This document shows positions 7,755 to 16,748 of a stretch of 50,752 bases of DNA, one piece after another. The DNA lies in the NCBI GenBank assembly GCA_019347805.1, contig JAHWKR010000021.1:1-50752 (forward strand). The letters run 5' to 3'. Both the position numbers and the translations under genes were made by a program. The notes beneath the pieces are model-generated. The model was given only the letters and a program-made list of their open reading frames with translations. It searched no databases and was not told where the DNA came from. Each line of letters opens with the position of its first letter. Position 1 is the first letter of the stretch. This DNA comes from Methanobacteriota archaeon. Lineage in GTDB: Archaea; Thermoplasmatota; E2; JACPAO01; JAHWKR01.

Positions 7755-8816
7755 TCAGCGCCGTTCGATCTCGATGTACGCGTCGGTGACCTCGGTCACC
7801 TTGCCGGGGATGGAGGCGTGTGTCCCGACGGTCATGCCTTCTTCCGCCGGTGCGACGATGAGGTCGCCTTCCTCCACCGTGTCGCCTTCTTCGACGCGTG
7901 TCTCGTCGGCGTCGACGCATTTGTCGCCGAGCGGGATGCGCACGCGGTCGATGTCTTCGGTGACGTCCCGGATCTCCTTTGCGGCCCAGGGGGCATCGAT
8001 CGTGTTGGCTTTGTAATCGGGACTCGGATAGTGCTTGAAACGCGGCTTGTCCTTTTCGGGGCTGGTGACGAGGAACGCGTTCGTCGACTTCGTCACGGAC
8101 GTCCAGCCCGATCCCTTGTACGGGTCGCAGACGATGCGCGCAAGGAGCGGTCCGCCATCGTAGACCTTGCAGTGGCCATGGTCCGCCGGATCGACATCAC
8201 AGAGCGTCATGAGATCGGTCAACCCGGTACCGATGGGTGCCTTGAGTGCCTGCACCTCGTCGAACCCTTCGCCGTAGAGATGCAGGAACTTCGACGTGAC
8301 AGGCCGCTTCTCGGTCACCGCGCGATGGATGTTGTAGAGCGTCTCGACGTTGTTGACCAGATAGCCATGCTGGGGCGGGATGTGGTCTTTCGGGATCTTC
8401 TCCTCGAAGAGGTGCTTGATGAGCGCCTTCTCCTCACCGAGCTTGTAGACAGGCGGGATGAAGACGGTCGACATCCGTTCGTCGCGGAACGACAGCTTGA
8501 GCCATTCCTGCATGTAGGGCTCGGCGACCTCTTCGGCGGCCATGAGGAGATGCGCGATGCCGAAGGTGTCCGCCATCCACTGGAACAGGTCGAAGAACCG
8601 CGGCGCCTCGTCACGCAGAAGCAGCTTGTCGCAATAATAGCCCGGCTCCGATTCGCAGCCGTTCGCGACGAGGAGCTGGACCGGGTCCTGGTACTTCACG
8701 TAGGCCGGGAAACCGGCGCCACCGGCACCGACGACGCCGGCCTCCTGGATGATGCGGACCGCCTCCTCGGCGGACTCGGTGACAGGGGCCCCGGATATCG
8801 CTGAACCTTGCTTCAT
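7755..8816 (-). CDS. RnfC/PduS-like flavoprotein without a ferredoxin domain
   Basis: A 353-aa protein related to the RnfC/PduS/complex I 51-kDa group. It shows the FMN/NADH-binding-like start EAGVVGAGGAGFPAYVKY (residues 25-42) and LLVANGCESEPGYYCDK, a middle SLBB-like part, and a C-terminal barrel-sandwich segment (VEEGDTVEEGDLIVAPAEEGMTVG) as found in PduS. No CxxCxxC 4Fe-4S motif is present, unlike RnfC or PduS, so it would have to pass electrons to a separate partner. No other electron-transfer subunit lies nearby. The ATG is set by the MKQGSAISG start. It is divergent from a lipoprotein gene about 130 bp away. Confidence 0.8.
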   Translation of the reverse strand: MKQGSAISGAPVTESAEEAVRIIQEAGVVGAGGAGFPAYVKYQDPVQLLVANGCESEPGYYCDKLLLRDEAPRFFDLFQWMADTFGIAHLLMAAEEVAEPYMQEWLKLSFRDERMSTVFIPPVYKLGEEKALIKHLFEEKIPKDHIPPQHGYLVNNVETLYNIHRAVTEKRPVTSKFLHLYGEGFDEVQALKAPIGTGLTDLMTLCDVDPADHGHCKVYDGGPLLARIVCDPYKGSGWTSVTKSTNAFLVTSPEKDKPRFKHYPSPDYKANTIDAPWAAKEIRDVTEDIDRVRIPLGDKCVDADETRVEEGDTVEEGDLIVAPAEEGMTVGTHASIPGKVTEVTDAYIEIERR

Positions 8817-8946
8817 GGTGGGCTTTCGGAGGGCGGGGGGCTTGAAAGTTTGGACGGCGTGGGCGCATCGGCACCGCCCCTGCCACTGGGACGATTGCAG
8901 TGTCAAGGGTCTCGCTAAGCTTTTTGAAGGGGCTCGACCTTCTTCG

Positions 8947-9600
8947 GTGTGCGTGTTGTCCAGACCAATTTTCGTGTTCCTTGTTTTCTCGGCAGTGGTC
9001 TCGGCGGGTTGCGTCGGACCCATCCAGGACGAGCCAGAGGACGTACCCACCCAGGACAAGGTAGAGGATGGACCCGACCCGTCGGGCGCCGATTTTGCTT
9101 TCGGCGACCCGCGTGGCGACACCGAGCGGTCCGGCAAGCGCTACCTGGCTGCGGGTGCTGCCGCGTTGGACGTCGTCAAGATGCGGCTCCATGACCGCGG
9201 CACGAGCCTCGAGTTCCATCTTGTCATGAAGAGCCTTTCCGGCATCGCCGACGGACTCGAGGAGGACGGATTCCATGCCCAGTACGCGTTGAGCTTCGTG
9301 ACGGCCGACGATCCGGAAGGGTACTCGGTGCGTGCCCTCTTCGGCGGCATGGACTACACCCAACAGCCCGGAGGCGGCTGGCGTTTCCAGCTCCACGAGA
9401 AGGGTGCGGACGAATGGGCCGACGCCGACGGTAAGGTGCTGGGTTCGGCCCTCGTCTGGAAGGTCTCGTATGGGACGCTCGGCGTCCGGTCGGGCGACCA
9501 GCTCTCGGGTTGGTCGGTGCAGACATGGGCCTCGGGGGACACCCTTGAACAGTACGGCGACTGGGCGGACACGGAACGAAGCCACGTGCTCGGCTCGTAG
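8947..9600 (+). CDS. lipoprotein, unknown function
   Basis: A roughly 217-aa exported protein. The N-terminus has a hydrophobic stretch (PIFVFLVFSAVVSAGC) ending in a lipobox with Cys22 when counted from the first GTG; GTG or TTG codons two and three positions later are equally possible starts. After an acidic linker (EDVPTQDKVEDGPDPSG) comes a beta-rich domain with alternating hydrophobic strands such as LEFHLVMKSL and YALSFVTADD, perhaps a beta sandwich facing outside the cell. I do not recognise a family. It stands alone between a divergent flavoprotein gene and the purine operon. Confidence 0.7.
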   Translation: MCVLSRPIFVFLVFSAVVSAGCVGPIQDEPEDVPTQDKVEDGPDPSGADFAFGDPRGDTERSGKRYLAAGAAALDVVKMRLHDRGTSLEFHLVMKSLSGIADGLEEDGFHAQYALSFVTADDPEGYSVRALFGGMDYTQQPGGGWRFQLHEKGADEWADADGKVLGSALVWKVSYGTLGVRSGDQLSGWSVQTWASGDTLEQYGDWADTERSHVLGS

Positions 9601-9687
9601 GTACAGCGCTGGGATCACCCGCCCCCTGCCATCCCCTCGCACACCTCCCGCCTTCCTGCCCACTCCAGGACCCCCGCTCCGCCCAAA

Positions 9688-9696
9688 CCTATAAGC
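9688..9696 (+). promoter_or_regulatory. TATA-like box for the pur operon
   Basis: CCTATAAGC is a good archaeal TATA match. It lies about 80 nt before purS, so the mRNA would carry a leader of some 50 nt; GAGG about 8 nt before the purS ATG could serve as ribosome-binding site. Confidence 0.45.
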
Positions 9697-9771
9697 ACCC
9701 CCTGTTTTCGCAGCTTCGACTCCCTCCTCCCTACCGGCGGGCAGGGCGGGGGGCGCCATGAGGATGCCAAG

Positions 9772-10020
9772 ATGTACCGCGCCGAGGTCCGCATCGGACT
9801 CAAGAAAGGGGTCGCCGACCCGGAAGGGGCGAACACGCACAAGACACTCAAGTTGTTGGGCTTCGAGGACATCAGGGAGGTCCACACGGTGAAGCTCTTC
9901 ACCCTCGATGTGGACACCGATTCCGAAGCGGCCGCCAAGGACGAGGTCGAGCGCGCCTGCCGCCGGCTCCTTGCCAATCCGGTCATCCACGACTACCAGG
10001 TGACCCTTCAGAAGGCCTGA
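9772..10020 (+). CDS. purS: phosphoribosylformylglycinamidine synthase, PurS subunit
   Basis: The small 82-aa subunit that, with PurL and PurQ, converts FGAR to FGAM in purine biosynthesis. The sequence MYRAEVRIGLKKGVADPEG, the KTLKLLGFEDI segment and VERACRRLLANPVIHDYQV are typical PurS features; PurS is thought to bridge the synthetase and glutaminase. It is the first gene of a tight operon: purL begins 4 bp after its stop, then purQ and the tRNA-splicing endonuclease follow. Confidence 0.95.
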   Translation: MYRAEVRIGLKKGVADPEGANTHKTLKLLGFEDIREVHTVKLFTLDVDTDSEAAAKDEVERACRRLLANPVIHDYQVTLQKA

Positions 10021-10024
10021 GCAC

Positions 10025-12439
10025 ATGCCCGAGACCGAGACCGTGGACATCGACCGCCTCGTCGTCAGACGCAAGGACGTCGACTTCCCACTGCACGACA
10101 TCCGGCTCAAGGACGCGAGCGACGACGAACTCCTGGCGCTCTCGAAGCGCATGGGGATCGGCCTGTCGCTCGACGAGATGAAGGACGCGCGAAAATACTT
10201 CGAGGAGAAGAAGCGCGACCCCACCGACGTCGAGATGGAGGCGCTCGGCCAAGCTTGGTCGGAGCACTGCTGCTACAAGTCGAGCAAACCCGCTCTGACC
10301 GAGCACATCTTCGGCATCCATGAGGAGGCCATCGCCTGCCGTGAGGACGCCGGGCTCATCGAGTTCGACGCCGACCACTACTACGCGGTCAAGCTCGAGT
10401 CGCACAACCATCCCTCCGCCATCGAACCCTACGGCGGCGCCGCGACAGGCATCGGCGGTGTGCTGCGTGACGTCGTCTGCATGGGCGCACAACCCATCGC
10501 CCTTGTCGATCCGCTGTTCTTCGGTCCGCTGGAGCTTGAGCAGAAGGACCTTCCCGCCGGGACCAAGCACCCGCGATACCTCATGCAGGGTGTCGTCTCC
10601 GGCATCCGCGATTACGGCAACCGTGTCGGCATCCCGACCGTCGCCGGCGGCATCACCTTCCATCGCGGTTACACGACGAACTGTCTCGTCAACGTCGGCT
10701 GCGTCGGCATCATGAAAAAAGAGCATATCCAGCACAGCCGCGCCAAGGCGGCCGGGGACGTCTACATCTACCTCGGTGGCCGCACCGGCCGCGACGGCAT
10801 CCATGGGGTCACCTTCGCGAGCGCGGAACTCACCGAAGGCTCGGAAGAAGGCTCCAGGAGCGCGGTCCAGCTCGGCGACCCGATCACCAAGGAACCGGTC
10901 ATCCACGCCTGCCTGGAAGCGGTCGAAAAAGGCTTCCTGCAGGGCATGAAGGACTTCGGCGGCGGCGGCCTGTCGTGCGTCGCCGGGGAGCTCGCGTGGG
11001 ACGCAGGGCTCGGCGCCGAGGTTCAGCTGGATGACATCCCCCTCAAGGAACCGGGCCTCGCGCCGTGGGAGATCTGGGTCTCCGAGTCGCAGGAACGGAT
11101 GATGTGGGTGGTCAAGCCCGAGGACGTCGAGACGGCGCTCCAGGTGTGCCGCAAATGGGACGTCGAGGCGGTGGTCTGCGGCAAGGTCATCGACGAGCCG
11201 GTCCTCCGCGTCTACTACCAGGAGAAGAAGGTGCTCGAGTTCGATCTGCGCTTCTCCACCGGCGGGCCGGTCTACAACCGTCCCATCAAGACCGACACGG
11301 AACCGCTCGTCTGGGAATCCTACGAGACACCGGCGGACCTCAAAGACATCCTCCTGCGTCTCCTTGCCGACCCGAACATCGCGTCGAAGGAATGGGCCAT
11401 CCACCAGTATGACCACATCGTGCGCGCGAACACCTGCCTCTGGCCCCTCCAGGGTGTCCAGGGCAAGGAAGGACCCGGCGACGCCACCGTCCTGAAACCG
11501 GTCGCAGACAGGTGGAAGGGCCTGGCGGTGACGGCCGACATCAATCCCTACTACACCGAACGCGACCCCTATTGGGGTGCGCTCGCCGCGGTCGACGAGG
11601 CGACCCGCAACCTCGCCGCGGTCGGCGCCCGCATCTCCTCCATCGCCGACTGCCTCAATTTCGGCAACCCGGAGAAACCGGAGCGTCTCGGTGATCTCTA
11701 TGGCTCCGTCCGCGCCCTCGGCGACGGTGCGCGCGCCCTCGGGGTCCCGTTCAGTTCCGGCAACGTCAGCCTCTACAACGAATCCCACATCGCCTCGGTC
11801 CCGCCGACGCCGAGCCTCATGACGGTCGGCATCGTCGAGGACGTGCGCAACTGCGCCACGACCGACCTCAAGGAACCGGGCAACCTCATCTATGTCGTCG
11901 GGCGCACGAACCGCGAGTTCGGCGGGAGCGCGCTGCAACGCCTCCTCGGCTTCCACGGCGGGCAGGTCCCGCGCACCGACCTCGAGGTGTTGAAGCGCTC
12001 GGCCGAGACGGTCGTCCAGTCTGTCGAGAAGCGTCTGGTCCAGAGCTGTCACGACATCTCGGACGGCGGCCTCGGCGTCGCGGTCGCCGAGATGGCGATC
12101 GGGGGCGACATCGGTGCCACGGTCGACGTGCGCGATATCGGCCTCGGTGGGAACCTGGAGACCGGCGGCGACCTGCGCGTCGACCAGAGGCTGTTCGCCG
12201 AGTCGAACACGCGCTGGCTCATCGAGGTCGACATCGGCGACAAGGAGGCGGTCGAAGGCCTCTTCCGCACCTCCAAGGTGCCGCTCACCCTGGTCGGCAA
12301 GACCGGAGGACCCGATGTCGTCTTCGCCGACGACGGCAAGGAGGTCTTCCGCCTGCCCGTCGCCGCGGTACGGGACACCTGGAAGCACGCCATCGGACGG
12401 CTTCTTGGCGACGCCCATTCGGGAGGTGCGGCGCAATGA
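10025..12439 (+). CDS. purL: phosphoribosylformylglycinamidine synthase, PurL subunit
   Basis: The large ATP-dependent subunit of FGAM synthase (split form, without a fused glutaminase domain). The 804 aa carry two AIRS-like halves. Motifs seen: AWSEHCCYKSS at residues 77-87, ESHNHPS at 125-131 with the following glycine-rich EPYGGAATGIGG (metal/ATP binding), GGITFHRGYTTN and, in the second half, LNFGNPEKPE, PFSSGNVSLYNE and SCHDISDGGLGVA. Length is slightly above bacterial small PurL (about 740 aa). Its last codons overlap the purQ start by 4 bp, and GGAGGTG inside purL serves as the purQ ribosome-binding site. Confidence 0.97.
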   Translation: MPETETVDIDRLVVRRKDVDFPLHDIRLKDASDDELLALSKRMGIGLSLDEMKDARKYFEEKKRDPTDVEMEALGQAWSEHCCYKSSKPALTEHIFGIHEEAIACREDAGLIEFDADHYYAVKLESHNHPSAIEPYGGAATGIGGVLRDVVCMGAQPIALVDPLFFGPLELEQKDLPAGTKHPRYLMQGVVSGIRDYGNRVGIPTVAGGITFHRGYTTNCLVNVGCVGIMKKEHIQHSRAKAAGDVYIYLGGRTGRDGIHGVTFASAELTEGSEEGSRSAVQLGDPITKEPVIHACLEAVEKGFLQGMKDFGGGGLSCVAGELAWDAGLGAEVQLDDIPLKEPGLAPWEIWVSESQERMMWVVKPEDVETALQVCRKWDVEAVVCGKVIDEPVLRVYYQEKKVLEFDLRFSTGGPVYNRPIKTDTEPLVWESYETPADLKDILLRLLADPNIASKEWAIHQYDHIVRANTCLWPLQGVQGKEGPGDATVLKPVADRWKGLAVTADINPYYTERDPYWGALAAVDEATRNLAAVGARISSIADCLNFGNPEKPERLGDLYGSVRALGDGARALGVPFSSGNVSLYNESHIASVPPTPSLMTVGIVEDVRNCATTDLKEPGNLIYVVGRTNREFGGSALQRLLGFHGGQVPRTDLEVLKRSAETVVQSVEKRLVQSCHDISDGGLGVAVAEMAIGGDIGATVDVRDIGLGGNLETGGDLRVDQRLFAESNTRWLIEVDIGDKEAVEGLFRTSKVPLTLVGKTGGPDVVFADDGKEVFRLPVAAVRDTWKHAIGRLLGDAHSGGAAQ

Positions 12440-13290
12440 AGCGTGACGAGATGCGCGTCGGGGTCTGCATCATCGAGGGCAGCAACTCGGAGGACGAGAC
12501 CGCCGCCGCCTTCCGCAGCCTCGGGACGAACGCCGAGGTGGTCCACCTCAAGCAACTCCTGCACCAGGACGTCCCCCAGGACGAAGAGCGCACACTGGAC
12601 GACTATGATGTCTTCGTCATCGGTGGCGGGTTCTCCGGCGGCGACTACATCCGCGCCGGTGCCATCTTCGCCAACCGCATCCGCTCCAGCCTCTTCGACG
12701 ACCTCAAGGGCTTCGTCAAGAGCGGCAAGCCGGTCCTCGGTGTCTGCAACGGCTTCCAGGTCCTCGTCGAGCTCGGCATGCTCCCCGACCTTGACAGCCA
12801 AGGCCTGAGCGAGCGGCCCGAGGCGGTCCTTCACCTCAACGACTCGGACCGCTACGAGTGTCGGCCGACCCGGCTCAAGCACGTCAACCGCGGCACGTCG
12901 AAGATCACCGCGCACATCCCCCTCGGCGAGGTGCGCATCGTGCCGAGCGCCCACGGCGAGGGCCGCCTGCTCCTGCACCCGAGCGACCCGGACAAGACCG
13001 TGAAGACGCTCGCCGACAACGACCAGATCGTCTTCACCTATACGGACGAGAACGGCAACGACGAGGTGCCCTACCCCTACAACCCGAACGGCGCACCCGG
13101 TGGCATCGCCGGCATCACGAACCGCGACGGCAACGTCCTCGGCATGATGCCACACCCGGAGCGCAGTTTCTGGCGTTGGCAGCACCCCGATTGGACCCGC
13201 ACGGGGGGCCTCAAGAAGAACGGCCCCGAACCGGGTGACGGGCACGCCATCTTCGAGGGTGTCGTCCGCTACGCCGAGAAGGCGTTGTAG
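12436..13290 (+). CDS. purQ: phosphoribosylformylglycinamidine synthase, PurQ glutaminase subunit
   Basis: Class I glutaminase that supplies ammonia from glutamine to PurL. The catalytic triad is visible: Cys104 in LGVCNGFQVL, His240 and Glu242 in MMPHPERSF. At 284 aa it is longer than the about 225-aa Bacillus type and near other archaeal forms, with extra segments around NPNGAPGGIAG. It overlaps purL (ATGA) and its TAG stop is followed immediately by the ATG of endA, with no spacer, implying strong translational coupling. Confidence 0.95.
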   Translation: MKRDEMRVGVCIIEGSNSEDETAAAFRSLGTNAEVVHLKQLLHQDVPQDEERTLDDYDVFVIGGGFSGGDYIRAGAIFANRIRSSLFDDLKGFVKSGKPVLGVCNGFQVLVELGMLPDLDSQGLSERPEAVLHLNDSDRYECRPTRLKHVNRGTSKITAHIPLGEVRIVPSAHGEGRLLLHPSDPDKTVKTLADNDQIVFTYTDENGNDEVPYPYNPNGAPGGIAGITNRDGNVLGMMPHPERSFWRWQHPDWTRTGGLKKNGPEPGDGHAIFEGVVRYAEKAL

Positions 13291-14361
13291 ATGGTCGCCG
13301 AGGCGCGCGGCCACCTCACAGACGACCATCAGGTGGTCGTCCCGGACCAGAGCGCCGCCAACCGGCTCTACAACAAAGGCTACGCCGGCGTCCCGCAACG
13401 GGGCGGCGCCTTGCGGTTGAGCCTGGTCGAGGCCGCACGCCTGGTGGAGGAGGAACGGCTCGCCGCCTATCGCACCGAGGAAGGGTGCAGCGAGACGAGA
13501 GAGTCGGAGCGTCTCGCCTTCTCCGACCTCATGGCCCTGGGGGTGGCGTCGGACCCGGGCTTCGAGATCCCGCTCTTCGCCTATCGCGACCTGCGCGCCC
13601 GGGGGTATGTCACGAAGCACGCCAACCGGCGCCGGCTCGACTTCCTCGTCTATGGCCGTGGTGACGCCCCGCCGTCCGCGACCCCTGCCTGGCTTGCGGG
13701 GGCGGCGAGCGAGCGCGCACCGGTCGGTGCCGCCGACCTCTTCGCCTGGCTCGACGAAGCGAAGGATGAAGGCGCGGAGCTCATCGTCCTCGTCGTCGAC
13801 GAAGAGGGCGACCTCACCCATTACCGGGTCTACGAGGCGGCACCCCACGGCGAGGCGCCCCGGCCCGATTTCGCGCCGGTGGAAGGGCGGTTCCTCGAGG
13901 ACCGCGTCGTGGTGTGGGGGGAAAGCGCGGCAAGACGTCTGCGGGAACCACATTTCCTCGGCCGGGGACTGCCGGGCGGCGTGCAATTGTCGCTCGTCGA
14001 GGCGGCGGCGCTCATCGAGGAGGGTCGGTTGCGGGTGGAAGGTTTCGAGGCGCGTGCCCGCGAGGTCCAGCCCGACCTCCGCTTACGCACCACCGCCTAT
14101 CGCGACCTGCGCGCCCGCGGCCTCTGGATCAAGACCGGCTTCAAGTTCGGCACCCATTTCCGCGCCTACGCCAAACACCCGGACGAGGCCCATGCGCCGT
14201 GGCTCGTCCATTGCGTCCCGAATGACTGGACCACCACCTGGCCGGAGCTGTCGCGCGCGGTCCGGCTCGCCCACAGTGTCCGCAAGACGATGCTTTTTGC
14301 GGCCACCGATCCCGACGAGGGCACCGTGCGGCTTGTCGCGGTGGAACGGTTCCGTCCCTAG
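13291..14361 (+). CDS. endA: tRNA-splicing endonuclease (long form)
   Basis: Cuts introns from archaeal precursor tRNAs at bulge-helix-bulge sites. The 356-aa length marks the tandem-duplicated form, in which an inactive N-terminal copy (about residues 20-170) precedes the active C-terminal copy and the protein works as a dimer. Active-site residues appear in the usual order: Tyr293 in THFRAYAKH, His301 in AHAPWLV and Lys332 in LAHSVRKTMLF. Both copies contain the AYRDLRARG signature (97-105 and 269-277). The ATG touches the purQ stop, so it is read as the last gene of the purine operon, an unusual place for a tRNA-processing gene. Confidence 0.95.
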   Translation: MVAEARGHLTDDHQVVVPDQSAANRLYNKGYAGVPQRGGALRLSLVEAARLVEEERLAAYRTEEGCSETRESERLAFSDLMALGVASDPGFEIPLFAYRDLRARGYVTKHANRRRLDFLVYGRGDAPPSATPAWLAGAASERAPVGAADLFAWLDEAKDEGAELIVLVVDEEGDLTHYRVYEAAPHGEAPRPDFAPVEGRFLEDRVVVWGESAARRLREPHFLGRGLPGGVQLSLVEAAALIEEGRLRVEGFEARAREVQPDLRLRTTAYRDLRARGLWIKTGFKFGTHFRAYAKHPDEAHAPWLVHCVPNDWTTTWPELSRAVRLAHSVRKTMLFAATDPDEGTVRLVAVERFRP

Positions 14362-14371
14362 GGACCCCTCC

Positions 14372-14379
14372 CCTTAAGA
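14372..14379 (+). promoter_or_regulatory. TATA-like box for the tryptophan dioxygenase gene
   Basis: CCTTAAGA lies about 28 nt before the dioxygenase ATG in the 43-bp gap after endA. No Shine-Dalgarno precedes the ATG, so a separate leaderless transcript is likely. Confidence 0.4.
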
Positions 14380-14404
14380 ACGGTGAACCGGTGGCCCGCC
14401 TCTG

Positions 14405-15541
14405 ATGCCTCCGAACGGCAGCCCGGGCGAGGTCCCTCCTGCACCGGTCTACTATTCCGATTACCTCCGTCTCGACAAGCTCCTGTCCGCCCAGGAGCCG
14501 ATGAGCGACAAGCTCGGCAAGAAGGCCCACGACGAGATGCTCTTCATCATCGTCCATCAGGTCCACGAGCTCTGGTTCAAGCAGATCCTGCACGAGCTCG
14601 ATGCGGTGGTGGACAATTTCCGGGCGGAGACGGTGGACGAGCGTTCCATCGGCAAGTCGGTGGCGTCGCTCAGGCGCATCATCGAGATCCAGCGTTCGCT
14701 CATCGACACGTTGCGCATCCTCGAGACGATGACCTCGCTCGATTTCCTCGACTTCCGTGACCTCTTGTCGCCGGCGAGCGGCTTCCAGTCGGTGCAGTTC
14801 CGTGTCGTCGAGAACCGTCTCGGTCTCGCCTCCGACCAGCGTCTGCGCTTCGACGGCGCCAAGTATTACTCGCGCTTCCAGCCGAAAGACCGTGAGGCGC
14901 TCATCGCGAGCGAGGAGGAGGAATCGCTCTTCGATGCGGTGGAGCGCTGGCTCGAGCGGACGCCCTTCCTCAAGTACGAGCGCTTCGATTTCCTTCTCGC
15001 TTATCACCACGCCGTCGACCGGATGCTCGCCCGTGACGAAGAGATCATCCGCAGCAACCCGATGCTCACACCCGAGGAGAAGGAGAAGGAGCTCGACCAC
15101 CTGGAGGGGACGCGTCGGGAGTTCGCCATCCTGTTCGACGAGGAGGCGTACGAGGCGGCGCGCAAGGAGGGGAAGAAGCGTTTCTCCTATCGGGCGATGC
15201 TGGCGGCGCTCCTCATCAATCTCTATCGGGACGAACCGATCCTGCACGAGCCGTTCCGTTTTCTCGAGTCGCTCATCGACATCGACGAGAACTTCACCGA
15301 ATGGCGTCATCGGCATGCCATCATGGTGCACCGCATGATCGGAGCGAAGATCGGTACCGGGGGTTCGTCCGGCCATCATTACCTCCACAAGCTCGTCGAG
15401 GCGCACAAGGTCTTCACCGACCTGTTCGACCTGTCGACCTATCTCATCCCCCGCTCGGAGCTCCCTGAGCTGCCGCCGGAGATCGTGCGCGAGCTCGGTT
15501 TCGCCTACTCCCTGCGCCAGGAAGGGAATGGACATGCTTGA
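14405..15541 (+). CDS. kynA: tryptophan 2,3-dioxygenase
   Basis: Heme enzyme that opens the indole ring of L-tryptophan to N-formylkynurenine, the first step of the kynurenine route. The 378-aa sequence shows YYSDYLRLDKLLSAQEP near the N-terminus, HDEMLFIIVHQVHELWFKQ (42-60), the proximal-heme region WRHRHAIMVHRMIGAK (300-315) and the substrate loop GTGGSSG (317-323). It is longer than bacterial enzymes (about 280 aa) and nearer eukaryotic length because of an acidic, Lys-rich insert (about 210-260). The downstream kynureninase-like gene starts within its last codons, so the two act in one pathway. Rare in archaea, probably acquired. Confidence 0.94.
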   Translation: MPPNGSPGEVPPAPVYYSDYLRLDKLLSAQEPMSDKLGKKAHDEMLFIIVHQVHELWFKQILHELDAVVDNFRAETVDERSIGKSVASLRRIIEIQRSLIDTLRILETMTSLDFLDFRDLLSPASGFQSVQFRVVENRLGLASDQRLRFDGAKYYSRFQPKDREALIASEEEESLFDAVERWLERTPFLKYERFDFLLAYHHAVDRMLARDEEIIRSNPMLTPEEKEKELDHLEGTRREFAILFDEEAYEAARKEGKKRFSYRAMLAALLINLYRDEPILHEPFRFLESLIDIDENFTEWRHRHAIMVHRMIGAKIGTGGSSGHHYLHKLVEAHKVFTDLFDLSTYLIPRSELPELPPEIVRELGFAYSLRQEGNGHA

Positions 15542-16748
15542 AAACGACGGGGCGCTTCGCCCCACGATGGCACCTGAGGTGACGACGACGGAGACGAGCT
15601 ACAAGGAGCATTATGGCCGCTTCCTCTCGGCCGACCCGGAGCGTCTCCATTTCGCCGCGCACAGCCACCATCATTGGCCCGATGTGACCCGCGACGCGAT
15701 GCTGCGCTATTGGGACGACGCGGCGGAGCTGTCCGACGACAAGTGGGAGCGCATCTTCGGAACGGAGGTGCCGTCGGCACAGCGGCATGTCGCCGACATC
15801 ATCGGGGTCGACCATCCGGGGCAGGTCGCGTTCGGCGCGAGCACGCACGAGTTCGTCACACGCATCCTGAGCGGCTTTCCAGGTGGGCGGCCGAAGCGCG
15901 TCCTCACCACCGATTCCGAGTTCTACAGTTTCGCAAGACAGGCGGCACGGCTCGAGGAGGAGGGGGTCGTCGTGGAGCGGGTCGCCACGGAGCCGTTCGA
16001 GACCTTCGAGGAGCGGTTCACGGCCGCGGTCGAAAAGGGCGGCCATGACCTGGTCTTCCTGAGCCACGTCTTCTTCGATTCCGGTTTCGTCGTCCGTGGT
16101 CTGGACGCCATCGTCGAAGCGGTGCCGGACCCGGAGACGGTGGTCGTCGTCGACGGGTATCATTCGTTCTGTGCGGTGCCGTTCTCCATCCGCGCGATCC
16201 AGGACCGGGTCTTCTACACGGCGGGGGGCTACAAGTACGCGCAGTCGGGCGAGGCGCTCGGTTGGCTCTATGTCCCGCCCGGTTGCACGATGCGGCCTGA
16301 GAACACCGGTTGGTTCGCCGATTTCAGCAACCTCAAAAAAGCGCAGTCGGGGGTGCAGTATCCTGATGACGCGTTCCGTTTCTGGGGGGCGACGTTCGAC
16401 CCGGTCGGTGTCTATCGGTTCAATTCGGTCATGGCGCTTTGGGACCGGATCGGGCTCGATGTCGAGAAGGTGCACGACAAGGTGCAGGAGGCGCAGCGGC
16501 TCTTCCTCGAGAAATGCCGCGCGGACGGTCCGCTCGATGCGGGGGCGCTCCTTCTGCATACGGACGGGCTCGAGCGGCAGGGCCACTTCTTCACGTTCCG
16601 CACACCGGAGGCGCAGGACCTCTATGCGCGGCTGAAGGCGGCGAAGATCATGACCGATGTCCGCCGCGACCGGTTGCGCTTCGGCTTCGGGCTCTATCAT
16701 GACCGTTCGGACGTCGAGGCGCTCTTCGAGCGCTTGGAACGGCTTTAG
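15528..16748 (+). CDS. kynureninase-like PLP enzyme (class V aminotransferase fold)
   Basis: A 406-aa pyridoxal-phosphate enzyme of the class V aminotransferase/kynureninase group. PLP-binding features are VVVVDGYHSF (Asp209 and His212) and TAGGYKYAQSGEALG with the Schiff-base lysine Lys236. Because it overlaps the tryptophan dioxygenase gene by 14 bp, I infer it cleaves kynurenine or formylkynurenine to anthranilate; sequence alone does not exclude another beta-lyase or aminotransferase role. A formamidase, needed between the two steps, is not visible here. A second ATG two codons in is an alternative start. Confidence 0.82.
   Translation: MDMLENDGALRPTMAPEVTTTETSYKEHYGRFLSADPERLHFAAHSHHHWPDVTRDAMLRYWDDAAELSDDKWERIFGTEVPSAQRHVADIIGVDHPGQVAFGASTHEFVTRILSGFPGGRPKRVLTTDSEFYSFARQAARLEEEGVVVERVATEPFETFEERFTAAVEKGGHDLVFLSHVFFDSGFVVRGLDAIVEAVPDPETVVVVDGYHSFCAVPFSIRAIQDRVFYTAGGYKYAQSGEALGWLYVPPGCTMRPENTGWFADFSNLKKAQSGVQYPDDAFRFWGATFDPVGVYRFNSVMALWDRIGLDVEKVHDKVQEAQRLFLEKCRADGPLDAGALLLHTDGLERQGHFFTFRTPEAQDLYARLKAAKIMTDVRRDRLRFGFGLYHDRSDVEALFERLERL

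Noticed and set aside
12049..13986. 645-aa minus-strand open frame across purL, purQ and endA
   Set aside because: Shadow of the purine operon; the plus-strand proteins are clearly conserved enzymes.
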